Of a stretch of DNA of 64,000 bases, positions 54,570 through 64,000 are shown in pieces (the stretch's first letter is position 1; every line of letters starts with the position of its first letter). The notes under the pieces were generated by a model that had not been told where the DNA came from, searched no databases, and worked only from the letters and a program-made list of their open reading frames with translations. The DNA lies in contig CANLLF010000002.1 in the NCBI GenBank assembly GCA_947491935.1, forward strand, positions 124,001 to 188,000. The letters are read 5' to 3'. Source of the stretch: an uncultured Roseicyclus sp. (GTDB taxonomy: Bacteria; Pseudomonadota; Alphaproteobacteria; Rhodobacterales; Rhodobacteraceae). The position numbers and the translations under genes are program-made.

Positions 54570-55694
54570 TCACCGCACGATCCGCACTTGTTCGAAGGTG
54601 TGGCCATAGTCGCTGAGCGGGCCAGTAGCTTCGATGACTTCGCCGGGGCGCAAGTCGCGGACTAATTCGCCTGAAACGTTGCAGACGAACATTTGACGCT
54701 CCGGGTCGCCTACGATCTGGATTTGTGCGCAATCGCGCAGGCGTCGCGCGTCCAATACATCCAGGACCTCGTATTGAATGGTGCCAATTTCCGCATCGTC
54801 TAACATATTCCATGCTGATGGGACGACGTCGTATCCGCCGCCGACAAAGGCAAGGAACCCGAATGCCAAGGCAAATGGAGGGCCAATGATCCATGCCAGC
54901 CAAGTCGGAAGAGTTGCTTTTGGATTGTGCGGTGCGCCACGGATGAGGGTATGAAGGCACGCCGGGCCAAACAACAACGCAGTTGCGATGAGCGTTCCAA
55001 CCACCCACATTCCGTCCAGTTGCGCGTCAAGGGCGGCGGTTTGCACAGTCGTATCAAACTTGAACGCATATATGATTGCAGCGAACGCGATCAGGTAAGG
55101 GGCTGATACGATCTTATCCATTAGGTCAGCCGGTCGCCGAGTCGGAGGCAGTGGAGTCGCGGAGCTGCCCAGTTCGCTTCCTACGATCTGGGATTTGTTT
55201 CGTCTTTCAGTCTCCGTAGCCGCAGCGGCAATCGCTTTTTGTTCCATCCTCAAGGCGTGCTCCCGCCTTGGCTCACGCCAAGCGAGGGCAAAAGGCGCAA
55301 CCAAGAGGACATAGCCTAAGCAAAGTAGCCCCGCCATCGTTGCAATTACATAGGTTGTGACCGGCGGTGCATCGAGCATTCGGGACAGCAGGTACTGATC
55401 GCGCAAGCCGAAGATGGCAACAATGACCCAAGCCAACGCAACGATGACGATCAGAAATCTGAGGAAGCCCGGGCGCGTGATCCGAACGAACCTATCGTGG
55501 ACGTTTGGCAAAAGGAATAGAAGCGACAAGGTCACCAGAAAGGCAGAAATCCCAATCGCGAAATTGCTCTCAATCGGCATGCCCGAGAATTTCACTTGGG
55601 TGAAGCAATATACGATCCATGGCATCGCGGCCACAAGGCCGACAGCGCCGATGAAGCGCGCGAAGATATCGCTGACGAAAAGGTCCCACTTCAT
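54570..55694 (-). CDS. Multi-pass membrane protein with C-terminal soluble domain (paralogue of 52853-53380)
   Basis: A 374-residue protein. The N-terminal about 160 residues (four membrane segments, then LAWREP) match the short protein at 52853-53380. After a charged linker come three more membrane segments (about 195-300) and an about 75-residue soluble tail (IQYEVLDVLDARRLRDCAQIQIVGDPERQMFVCNVSGELVRDLRPGEVIEATG), which looks like a small beta domain with two Cys. Base composition looks less GC-rich than neighbours. Function unknown. Confidence 0.65.
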   Translation of the reverse strand: MKWDLFVSDIFARFIGAVGLVAAMPWIVYCFTQVKFSGMPIESNFAIGISAFLVTLSLLFLLPNVHDRFVRITRPGFLRFLIVIVALAWVIVAIFGLRDQYLLSRMLDAPPVTTYVIATMAGLLCLGYVLLVAPFALAWREPRREHALRMEQKAIAAAATETERRNKSQIVGSELGSSATPLPPTRRPADLMDKIVSAPYLIAFAAIIYAFKFDTTVQTAALDAQLDGMWVVGTLIATALLFGPACLHTLIRGAPHNPKATLPTWLAWIIGPPFALAFGFLAFVGGGYDVVPSAWNMLDDAEIGTIQYEVLDVLDARRLRDCAQIQIVGDPERQMFVCNVSGELVRDLRPGEVIEATGPLSDYGHTFEQVRIVR

Positions 55695-55781
55695 GGCGGT
55701 GCCCCTGAATTTACCCGTTCCCTTCAGGAAACGCGTGAATTCGGGCAGGGCGATGGCAGCAAAGCGCAGATTTCTTGAAAC

Positions 55782-57977
<2,196 letters not shown>

Positions 57978-58158
57978 GGGGCTCTCTCTTGCGGAGGTCT
58001 ATAGAATGGAGCCTCTGGCGCTGCCTGCAAGGGGGCAAACTGTCAGCTGGTGACAGCATGGTGTCAGGAGGCTGGCGCGGGCGTTAACGATTTGCCCATG
58101 AATATGGCCCAAAAGGTTAACAAAATAAGGGGAATTTTGCCGACTAAACCTTTGCGTT

Positions 58159-58261
58159 GTGGGAGGCAGAGGCGTAGACCTGAGGGGCAAGCAGCAGAAG
58201 CGGTTGCCGGCCCTTGGCCGTACCCACCCACCCCTCGCTCCCACGGCCAGGGCTGGCAACC
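58159..58261 (+). ncRNA. Unexplained structured intergenic element (candidate RNA)
   Basis: The gap 57978-58361 has no gene. On the plus strand 58202-58221 pairs with 58243-58261 in a 19-pair stem with one bulge and one G-U pair (GGTTGCC/GGCAACC, GCCCT/AGGGC, GGCCGT/ACGGCC). Its loop contains CCCCTC (58231-58236) and CTCCCAC (58238-58244), complementary to upstream GAGGGG (58182-58187) and GTGGGAG (58159-58165), allowing a pseudoknot or an alternative fold. It could be a 5'-leader element of the gene at 58362 or an independent RNA; strand is uncertain because the stem reads both ways. Confidence 0.4.
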
Positions 58262-58361
58262 AACTCTCCCCCACACATCGCTGATCCGACCTGATGCATC
58301 GCCCATCCAAATCGGGGCAATCTGTGCTAGGCCTTTGCGTGTCTTGTGCAATGCGAAGAAT

Positions 58362-59537
58362 ATGATGCGTCTGATCCTGCCCTGTCTCGCCGCTCTGGCG
58401 CTCCCCGGACTCGCCTGTGCCGATGCCGATCCACCCCGCCCCTTGGATACCGGTGGCCCGCTGCAGATCAGCGGCCCGACGGAGGTTGTGTTCGACTGGA
58501 CCACCGACCGGTGCGCCGATCACCATTTCGCCGATCTGCCCGTGCGCGCCTTCGTGGGCACGGACGACCAGATCAACCTGATCCTCGGCCATGACGTGAC
58601 GCGGCGAATGGTCGGCCCGGATTTCGACAGCCTGACCGTCGCATGTGACATCCTGCTCACCTCCACCCGCGCGCCGGAGCCCGACCGGTTCGCCAATACC
58701 GAATGGATCGCCGCGACCTATGCCGACGGCGACACAATCCACGCGCTTCTGCACAATGAATACCAGGGCAACCGATATCCGGATTGCCGAACCGCCGATT
58801 ATTTCAGCTGCTGGTACAATTCGATCACCTATGCCCGCTCCGACGATGGCGGGGCCACGTTCGGCTACCCGATCGCGCCGCCCGCCCATCTTGTCGCTTC
58901 CATCCCGGAACCCTACGCGCCCGATGAAGGCATCTTCGGCGCGTTCAGCCCGTCCAACATTCTCGCCCATGACGGGCACTACTACGCCTTCCTCAAGATC
59001 CAGACCTATCCCCTTGGCACACAGCACACCTGCCTGATGCGAACCGAGACGCTCGGCGATCCGGACAGCTGGCGCTATTGGGACGGGGTCGGGTTCAACG
59101 GCCGTTTCGCCGATCCCTATCGCGATGACCTGCGCGCCATGCGCGCCACCACCTGCACCCCCGTCGCGCTCCCCGAGATTGCGCAGATGTATGAAGGGGT
59201 GACGTGGAACACCGAGTTGCAGCAATTCATCCTGATCGGCACAAGCTCCGATCCGTCGCGCAATCCCAACCCGTTCGGGTTCTACTACGCGCTGTCCGAC
59301 GACCTGATCACCTGGTCGATGCGCCAACCGCTTCTGGAGGTGCGCCTGCCCTGGCGGGCGACGGGGCGCGAAACCGTCTATCTCTACCCCACGCTGATCG
59401 ACCATGGCAGCGCCAGCCCGAATTTCGAGACCACCGGCGCGGCGGCCTACCTCTACTTCACCCGCCTCAATTTCGGCTCTGGCGATCTGGACCGGGACCT
59501 GATGCGCATCCCGGTGCGGATCGGGGCGGGGGAATAG
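58362..59537 (+). CDS. Secreted protein with sialidase-type Asp-box
   Basis: A 391-residue exported protein (signal about 1-20, LPGLACA|DA). YARSDDGGATFGYPI contains a perfect Asp-box (S-x-D-x-G-x-T-F), the turn that repeats in sialidase-like beta-propellers; a related SDDLITWSM occurs near residue 325. Several Cys suggest disulfides. A glycan- or polymer-acting enzyme, or a carbohydrate-binding propeller, is likely; no catalytic residues can be assigned. Tandem ATGs at 58362 and 58365 both fit. Confidence 0.7.
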   Translation: MMRLILPCLAALALPGLACADADPPRPLDTGGPLQISGPTEVVFDWTTDRCADHHFADLPVRAFVGTDDQINLILGHDVTRRMVGPDFDSLTVACDILLTSTRAPEPDRFANTEWIAATYADGDTIHALLHNEYQGNRYPDCRTADYFSCWYNSITYARSDDGGATFGYPIAPPAHLVASIPEPYAPDEGIFGAFSPSNILAHDGHYYAFLKIQTYPLGTQHTCLMRTETLGDPDSWRYWDGVGFNGRFADPYRDDLRAMRATTCTPVALPEIAQMYEGVTWNTELQQFILIGTSSDPSRNPNPFGFYYALSDDLITWSMRQPLLEVRLPWRATGRETVYLYPTLIDHGSASPNFETTGAAAYLYFTRLNFGSGDLDRDLMRIPVRIGAGE

Positions 59538-59734
59538 GCGTAAAAGGTCGGCTGTGAGCCAGTCCAGCCAAGGTTGCGACGTGGACGAATAGCCGCTTGA
59601 ACGGACTGAACGATGCCCAAGGCCCGATGGTCCGTAAGGCTTCATGCTGTCCTTCGAGTGTGTTCCGAAAGCCTGTGGCGGGCCCAAGTGCCACGGCACA
59701 AGTGTTTCACCGCACCGTTACGCAACGCCTTATT

Positions 59735-60289
59735 CTATTGCGCCAGCACCATACGCTGAAGCTGTTCCATGTCAGCCAGACGTTGTTCCACGGGGGCCGG
59801 TGCGATGCCGGTGTAAAAGCCAAGCCAGGCCAGGTAGGCGAGGCGCGCCCGCGCCGTGGCTTCATGCTCTGGCGCGCCCGCTTCGCGAGCAAGTTCGGCC
59901 ATGTAGCCGATCCTGCGCTCGTCCATTTTGCGCACGATCTCCAGCGCGTCCGGGTCCCCCGTCGCCCATTCCCGGACGCCAACTTCCAGTCGCCCATCGT
60001 CGGAGGCGCACGTCTTTAAAAGACGCAGAAGTCGTTTGGCGGCCTCCCCACCTTCATCTTCATTCGCAGCGATCGTGCGCTCCGTCTCCTGCTCGACCCA
60101 ACGATCAAGCACGGCACGCAGCAATGCGGCCCGATCCTTGAAGTGCCAGTAGAAGCTGCCCCGCGTGATGTTGAGACGTTTGGCGAGGGGGTCAATGCGC
60201 ACAGCGTTTACACCGCCTTCCTCGAACATCGCGTAGGCAGCCGCGAGCCAGGTATCGGGGCCAAGACGATCTGCAGAAGGCTTCTCCAT
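59735..60289 (-). CDS. TetR-family transcriptional regulator
   Basis: A 184-residue repressor with a TetR helix-turn-helix (about 10-57; TWLAAAYAMFEEGGVNAVRIDPLAKRLNITRGSFYWHFKDRAALL) and a ligand-binding C-terminus. The start at 60289 (MEKPSADR) is chosen because the HTH follows directly. It is divergent from an ester-cyclase-like gene, and the sequence at its start recurs inverted before that gene (60281-60356), marking the probable shared operator. Confidence 0.92.
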   Translation of the reverse strand: MEKPSADRLGPDTWLAAAYAMFEEGGVNAVRIDPLAKRLNITRGSFYWHFKDRAALLRAVLDRWVEQETERTIAANEDEGGEAAKRLLRLLKTCASDDGRLEVGVREWATGDPDALEIVRKMDERRIGYMAELAREAGAPEHEATARARLAYLAWLGFYTGIAPAPVEQRLADMEQLQRMVLAQ

Positions 60290-60356
60290 ACATAGTGTAT
60301 TGACACGGGCGCGGTGGGTCGGCAAGTTTTCTCTCCAAACACCCTGTATGGAGAAG
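60281..60356. promoter_or_regulatory. Divergent TetR/ester-cyclase control region with 12-bp inverted repeat
   Basis: CTTCTCCATACA (60281-60292) and TGTATGGAGAAG (60345-60356) are exact 12-bp inverted copies, one at each gene start. The left one continues into the palindrome ATACATAGTGTAT (60288-60300). The right copy also supplies GGAGAAGG as ribosome binding site for the ATG at 60361. Candidate TetR operators. Confidence 0.6.
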
Positions 60357-60360
60357 GCCA

Positions 60361-60882
60361 ATGACCTATCGAGACACTCGGATCGCGCGCGCCACCCCCG
60401 ATGCTGGAAAAGCGATTGCCAGCCCCGGCAATCGTCCAACGCCGGATCGCACTGCGACCGAAGAGGCCAACGTGCAGACTGTCTTGCGCATGGTCAGCGA
60501 AGGTTGGGGTGCGAATGAGGGCTGGGATGCTGTCTGGCGTGATTGCCTGTTGCCCAGTTTCCGGTCCTACTTCCATTCCCATCCCCCGATCGAGGGGGTC
60601 GAACCAGCGATTGCGTTCAACCGGGAACTCTTTGTCGGCTTTCCCGAGCTACAGATGACGGTTGAGCATGTCGTGGCCGAGGGTGACGACGTGGTCGTGC
60701 GGGGGCAATTGAGCGGCCGCAACGACGGGTCGTTCCTGGGTGCGCCGGCCTCCGGCGCCGATGTTCGTGTTCCAGACGTCACGTTGTTTCGGTTCGACAA
60801 AGGCGGCATTGCCGAGATGCGGTACTTCACCGACCTGCTCGCCGTGATGACGACGATCGGAGCGGTTGAAGGGGGCGGCTGA
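60361..60882 (+). CDS. Ester cyclase / SnoaL-like polyketide cyclase family protein
   Basis: A 173-residue protein whose last about 130 residues form a SnoaL/NTF2-like domain: NVQTVLRMVSEGWGANEGWDAVWRDCL, FPELQMTVEHVVAEGDDVVVRGQLSGRNDGSFLG and the C-terminal VTLFRFDKGGIAEMRYFTDLL, the usual pattern of bacterial ester-cyclase-family proteins. It is probably controlled by the divergent TetR. Substrate unknown. The first about 40 residues precede the domain and may not all be translated. Confidence 0.85.
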   Translation: MTYRDTRIARATPDAGKAIASPGNRPTPDRTATEEANVQTVLRMVSEGWGANEGWDAVWRDCLLPSFRSYFHSHPPIEGVEPAIAFNRELFVGFPELQMTVEHVVAEGDDVVVRGQLSGRNDGSFLGAPASGADVRVPDVTLFRFDKGGIAEMRYFTDLLAVMTTIGAVEGGG

Positions 60883-61056
60883 GGTATTGGCCGGCACGAC
60901 GCATCGGCCAGGTCTGGCGGGGCAGACCGTCCTGCCGACCGCCTCGAACGGCCCCTTCTGCCGCGCACCCGGCGCCGCCCCCGCGACACCATTCCCGTTG
61001 CCAACGGGGCGCGCCTTGCCCATAAGATCGCCCAAGCTCGATCCGGAGGTCACCCC

Positions 61057-61368
61057 ATGCGCGCACGTATCTACAAACCTGCGAAAACCGCCATGTCTTC
61101 GGGCACGGCGAAGACCAGGGAATGGGTGCTGGAATTCACCCCCGCCGCGGCGCGGGGGATCGATCCGCTGATGGGGTGGACGTCGTCATCCGACATGAAT
61201 TCCCAGGTGCGCCTGCGTTTCGAGACGGCCGAGGCCGCCCGAGATTACGCCCGGCACCATGGCATTGACGCGCTGGTGATGAAGCCCAAATCGCGCAAAC
61301 CCAATATCCGCGCCGGTGGGTATGGCGAGAATTTTGCCACCAACCGCCGGGGCGCCTGGACCCATTGA
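61057..61368 (+). CDS. NDUFS4-type complex I accessory subunit (ETC complex I subunit)
   Basis: A 103-residue protein with the ETC_C1_NDUFS4 pattern: [24 protein letters not shown], then [31 protein letters not shown] and the basic end [15 protein letters not shown]. It is the alphaproteobacterial counterpart of mitochondrial NDUFS4, bound to the NADH-dehydrogenase module. It overlaps the next gene by 4 bp. Confidence 0.93.
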   Translation: MRARIYKPAKTAMSSGTAKTREWVLEFTPAAARGIDPLMGWTSSSDMNSQVRLRFETAEAARDYARHHGIDALVMKPKSRKPNIRAGGYGENFATNRRGAWTH

Positions 61369-61838
61369 ACCCTGTTCGGGTGTCCGAGGTCGCCCCGGCC
61401 GATCCGGCTGTTTTGCCCCTGATCGAGGCGCATAATACCCATTCCCGCGGGGCTTCGCCCGCGACAAGCAACCATACTCTGGATGCCGCCGATATGGCGG
61501 CGGAGCCCGGGCTGCGGATGTGGCTGGCGACGCGCGATGGGGATCCCATCGGATGTGGCGCGATGAAACCCCCGGGCGACGGCACGGCCGAGGTGAAATC
61601 GGTTCACGTGCTGGAGGCCGGGCGCGGCAGTGGTGCGGGCCGCGCGATCATGGCGGCGATCATCGACGCCGCGCGCGCCGCCGGGCATACCGGGCTGTAC
61701 CTGGAAACCGGGCCCGAGGCCTTGCCCGCCTACGACGCCGCCCGCGCGCTGTATGAGCGGGTTGGATTTGGCTATTGCGGCCCGTTTGTCGGCTATGGCC
61801 CGGACCCCAACAGCGCCTTCATGTACCGCGATCTGTAA
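61365..61838 (+). CDS. GNAT-family N-acetyltransferase
   Basis: A 157-residue acetyltransferase starting at a TTG that overlaps the NDUFS4-type stop. The acetyl-CoA motif is [40 protein letters not shown], and the C-terminal [30 protein letters not shown] is typical of single-domain GNATs. Substrate unknown. Confidence 0.9.
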   Translation: MNPVRVSEVAPADPAVLPLIEAHNTHSRGASPATSNHTLDAADMAAEPGLRMWLATRDGDPIGCGAMKPPGDGTAEVKSVHVLEAGRGSGAGRAIMAAIIDAARAAGHTGLYLETGPEALPAYDAARALYERVGFGYCGPFVGYGPDPNSAFMYRDL

Positions 61839-61986
61839 GCGCCAGCTGTGCAGGGCGCGTGTACGGATTGGGCCGCCCGGATAGCGCCGCGGGATATACC
61901 GAAGATATCTGTCAGATATACCGGTTCTATCCGCGCCGATCTGGTCATGGACGGACCGCGCCCGGCCCGCTAAACCGGCGGTCAGC

Positions 61987-62060
61987 GGGCCCATAGCTCA
62001 ACTGGATAGAGCAGCCGACTTCTAATCGGCAGGTTGAGGGTTCGAGTCCTTCTGGGCCCG
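61987..62060 (+). tRNA. tRNA-Arg (anticodon UCU)
   Basis: A complete cloverleaf: acceptor GGGCCCA/TGGGCCC, D arm with TAGCTCAACTGGATAGAGCA, anticodon stem GCCGA/TCGGC around CTTCTAA (anticodon TCT), T arm with GGGTTCGAGTCC. G discriminator and encoded CCA (62061-62063). Confidence 0.97.
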
Positions 62061-62222
62061 CCACGCCGCCCCGAATCGGAGGTGTGTGCAGGGCCCGATT
62101 GCAGCGGGCCGAAGGTGCATGATCTTGCATCCGGGGCGAAATCCCGCTTGGAAACAGGCATTTGGCGGCTCAGATGGCGCGAAAAAGTCGGCTTTGGAGT
62201 GTTCACAGCTTCGCGATATGCC

Positions 62223-62228
62223 TATACT
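62223..62228 (+). promoter_or_regulatory. Candidate -10 element upstream of ihfB
   Basis: TATACT lies 50 bp before the ihfB start in a gap with no gene; a good -35 partner is not obvious (TTCACA is 15 bp upstream). Listed as the best core-promoter match in 62064-62277. Confidence 0.35.
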
Positions 62229-62277
62229 GAGGAACAGTGGGCACGAAGGTGCCGAGCCAGATCCTGGGGGATGATCG

Positions 62278-62559
62278 ATGATACGCTCCGAGCTGATCCA
62301 AAAGCTTTCAGACGAAAACCCGCATCTTTATCAGCGTGACGTCGAGCGGATCGTAAACGCGATTTTCGAAGAGATTATTGACGCGCTTGCGACCGGAAAC
62401 CGCGTCGAATTGCGCGGCTTTGGTGCGTTTTCTGTGAAACAACGGGATGCGCGTGTTGGCCGCAATCCGCGGACCGGCGAAAGCGTGGCGGTGGAAGAGA
62501 AGCACGTGCCTTTCTTCAAGGCCGGGAAGCTGCTACGCGACAGGCTGAACGGCCAGTAG
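62278..62559 (+). CDS. ihfB: Integration host factor beta subunit
   Basis: A 93-residue HU/IHF-family DNA-bending protein with [17 protein letters not shown] at the start, the [29 protein letters not shown] arm region and [13 protein letters not shown]. The NPRTGE and GFGAFSV motifs and the length match IhfB, which pairs with IhfA. It heads the conserved ihfB-lapA-trpF order. Confidence 0.96.
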   Translation: MIRSELIQKLSDENPHLYQRDVERIVNAIFEEIIDALATGNRVELRGFGAFSVKQRDARVGRNPRTGESVAVEEKHVPFFKAGKLLRDRLNGQ

Positions 62560-62609
62560 GGCGGAGCCTCGCGGTCCTCTGGGGGGCCGATATGGCCTAG
62601 GAGGATGCG

Positions 62610-62978
62610 ATGAAAATTCTGCGCTTGTTGAAGATCCTGTTCCTCGTCGTGGTTGCGCTGGCGCTGGTCCTGCTGTTTTTCGCGAACAACGAGCCCGTCA
62701 CCCTGAACCTGCTTCCCGATGCGATGGGAGAGGCGCTGGGGATTCAGAACGCGTTCACCACCTCGCTCTTTATCGTTGTGGTTGCGGCGCTTCTGGTGGG
62801 CATCGTGGTAGGCTTCGTCTGGGAATGGCTGCGCGAGCATCGCCATCGGGCCGAGGCCAAGACCCAGCGCCGCGAGGCCAACCGGTTGAGCCAGGAAGTT
62901 GCGACGATGAAAAACCGGTCGTCCGACACGCAGGACGATATCCTGGCCATCATCGACGACGCCAACGCGGCCCGCTGA
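62610..62978 (+). CDS. LapA-domain membrane protein
   Basis: A 122-residue protein with two membrane helices (about 5-25 and 48-72; FTTSLFIVVVAALLVGIVVGFVWEW) and a charged cytoplasmic coiled-coil tail. The N-terminal FFANNEPVTLNLLPD is the LapA/YciS signature. LapA proteins act in lipopolysaccharide assembly control with LapB; a related role is likely. It is 50 bp after ihfB and 3 bp before trpF. Confidence 0.88.
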   Translation: MKILRLLKILFLVVVALALVLLFFANNEPVTLNLLPDAMGEALGIQNAFTTSLFIVVVAALLVGIVVGFVWEWLREHRHRAEAKTQRREANRLSQEVATMKNRSSDTQDDILAIIDDANAAR

Positions 62979-62981
62979 GCC

Positions 62982-63623
62982 TTGCCGGACATTGCGATCA
63001 AATTCTGCGGCTTAAGCCGCCCCGAAGACGTGGTGGCCGCCGCCGAGGCAGGCGCGCGTTACGTTGGCTTTGTTTTCTTTGCGAAATCACCCCGCAATGT
63101 GTCGGTGGAGCAGGCCCGTGCCCTCGCGCTGGAGGTGCCGATGGGCATCGCCAAGGTCGCGCTGGTCGTCAACGCTGACAACGCAACGCTCGACGCGATC
63201 ACGGCGCATGTGCCCCTTGATATGCTGCAACTTCATGGCTCGGAAACGCCGGACCGGGTGGCCGAGATCCGGGCGCGCTACGGCCTGCCGGTGATGAAGG
63301 CCGTGGGCGTGGCGGATGCTGCGGATCTGGCGGCGATCGATGCCTATTCCGAAGTTGCCGATCAGCTTTTGATCGATGCCAAACCACCCAAGGAGGCCGA
63401 TCTGCCGGGCGGCAACGGGCTGGCATTTGATTGGCAGCTTCTGGCGGGCCGGAAATACTGGACGGTGCCGTGGATGCTGGCCGGTGGCCTGACGCCGGAC
63501 AACGTGGCCGAGGCCGTGCGGCTGACCGGCGCGACACAAGTGGATGTGAGTTCCGGCGTGGAAGCGTCGCCCGGGGTGAAGGATGCGGATCGTATTGCCG
63601 CCTTCGCGGCGGCCCTGTCGTGA
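62982..63623 (+). CDS. trpF: Phosphoribosylanthranilate isomerase
   Basis: A 213-residue TIM-barrel enzyme of tryptophan synthesis, starting at TTG 62982 ([17 protein letters not shown]). Catalytic Cys in IKFCGL and Asp in LLIDAK, plus [16 protein letters not shown], are as in TrpF. It follows lapA by 3 bp. In many relatives trpB follows; here a GNAT gene does. Confidence 0.95.
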   Translation: MPDIAIKFCGLSRPEDVVAAAEAGARYVGFVFFAKSPRNVSVEQARALALEVPMGIAKVALVVNADNATLDAITAHVPLDMLQLHGSETPDRVAEIRARYGLPVMKAVGVADAADLAAIDAYSEVADQLLIDAKPPKEADLPGGNGLAFDWQLLAGRKYWTVPWMLAGGLTPDNVAEAVRLTGATQVDVSSGVEASPGVKDADRIAAFAAALS

Positions 63624-64000
63624 GTCCGGGCGTTTCGTTTCGCCCGGCCGTCGCCTTGGACGTGCCCGCCATTATTGCCATGCTCCGCGAAGATCGCCTG
63701 GGCGCAGCGCGTGAGACCGCCCCGATTGAGACCTATGCCGCGGCCTTCACCAATCTGACGACCCAGCCGCAAACCCGCATGATCGTGGGCGAAAATGAGG
63801 GGAACGTGATCGCTTTCTACCAGCTCACGATTCTTGATGGCCTGTCCCACCGGGCCATGCGGCGCGGCAATATCGAGGATGTTCGCGTGGCGGAGCGGCT
63901 GCGCGGGCAGGGCATCGGGCACGCCATGATGAACGACGCCGCCACCCGCGCCCGCGCGTTGGGCTGCGGCATGTTGCAGCTTGTGGCCCATGAAACGCGA
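63620..64000 (+). CDS. GNAT-family N-acetyltransferase, N-terminal part (cut by window edge)
   Basis: A frame opens at GTG 63620, overlapping the trpF stop by 4 bp, and stays open for 127 codons to the window end. The sequence [22 protein letters not shown] and the acetyl-CoA motif [33 protein letters not shown] are GNAT features. The C-terminus lies outside the window. Confidence 0.88.
   Translation, partial: MSPGVSFRPAVALDVPAIIAMLREDRLGAARETAPIETYAAAFTNLTTQPQTRMIVGENEGNVIAFYQLTILDGLSHRAMRRGNIEDVRVAERLRGQGIGHAMMNDAATRARALGCGMLQLVAHETR

Noticed and set aside
57978-58060. An SOS (LexA) box upstream of uvrB.
   Set aside because: No GAAC-N7-GTTC/GTAC type alphaproteobacterial SOS motif was found; only the short repeat CTGTCA/TGACAG (58040-58056) is present.
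58170-58195. A signal recognition particle RNA-like stretch (CCTGAGGGGCAAGCAGCAG).
   Set aside because: It resembles the SRP apical-loop motif only loosely; the GGAAG and conserved flanking bases are missing and the surrounding fold does not fit.
59538-59734. A possible gene remnant between the Asp-box protein and the TetR gene.
   Set aside because: No frame gives protein-like sequence or a recognisable fragment.

Overview
This window is a contiguous, gene-dense stretch of high-GC alphaproteobacterial chromosome, most like Rhodobacteraceae (the Roseobacter/Rhodobacter group). Family-typical signs are TRAP transporters, an RTX protein ending in a Hint domain, an NDUFS4-type complex I subunit, an FeS-type bacterial photolyase, a short GltX and the ihfB-lapA-trpF order. 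No phage genes, insertion sequences, integrase or CRISPR array were seen. The assignment rests on gene content and codon style, not on a database search.

Region by region: 1-2947 holds glycerol use (3' end of glpD, glpK) and a nitrilase-type amidohydrolase. 2944-6339 encodes a large RTX/Hint protein read in the opposite direction. 6532-12509 is a catabolic locus: a GMC oxidoreductase divergent from a TRAP transporter (binding protein, small and large permeases) and an IclR regulator. 12571-21626 is an amino-sugar locus: a kinase, GntR regulator, SIS protein and nagA on the minus strand, divergent from a murQ-like etherase and a four-gene sugar ABC importer. tRNA-Gln follows. 21882-26459 has an MscS/BON channel, kdsA and kpsE/kpsT-type capsule export genes. 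26710-28078 is an ArsR regulator and a DUF318/ArsP-type permease with a perfect 18-bp palindrome in front. 28153-30465 has a uracil-DNA-glycosylase-family protein, an SseB-domain protein and a 2-hydroxyacid dehydrogenase. 30488-36193 is the complete cell-shape cluster mreB-mreC-mreD-mrdA-rodA. 36393-38111 is leuA behind a leucine-codon leader peptide and overlapping hairpins.

38204-47958 is mixed housekeeping: SDR, photolyase, histidine kinase, zincin, gltX, DUF427, flavin-type oxidase and trmL. 48076-50757 has small proteins and two glycan genes (a glycosyltransferase and an initiating sugar transferase). 50791-55694 is rich in hypotheticals and includes two paralogous membrane proteins around a membrane-anchored NYN-type nuclease. 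55782-57977 is uvrB. Next come an unexplained structured intergenic element, a secreted Asp-box protein, a TetR/ester-cyclase divergent pair, a complex I subunit, a GNAT, tRNA-Arg, ihfB, lapA, trpF and a truncated GNAT at the right edge.

The most distinctive signals are the leucine leader/attenuator of leuA (37986-38111), the pseudoknot-capable element at 58159-58261, the ArsR palindrome at 28080-28097, the matching start-site repeats between the TetR and cyclase genes (60281-60356), and the RTX protein that combines a duplicated module, a pVHL-beta-like segment and a Hint domain.
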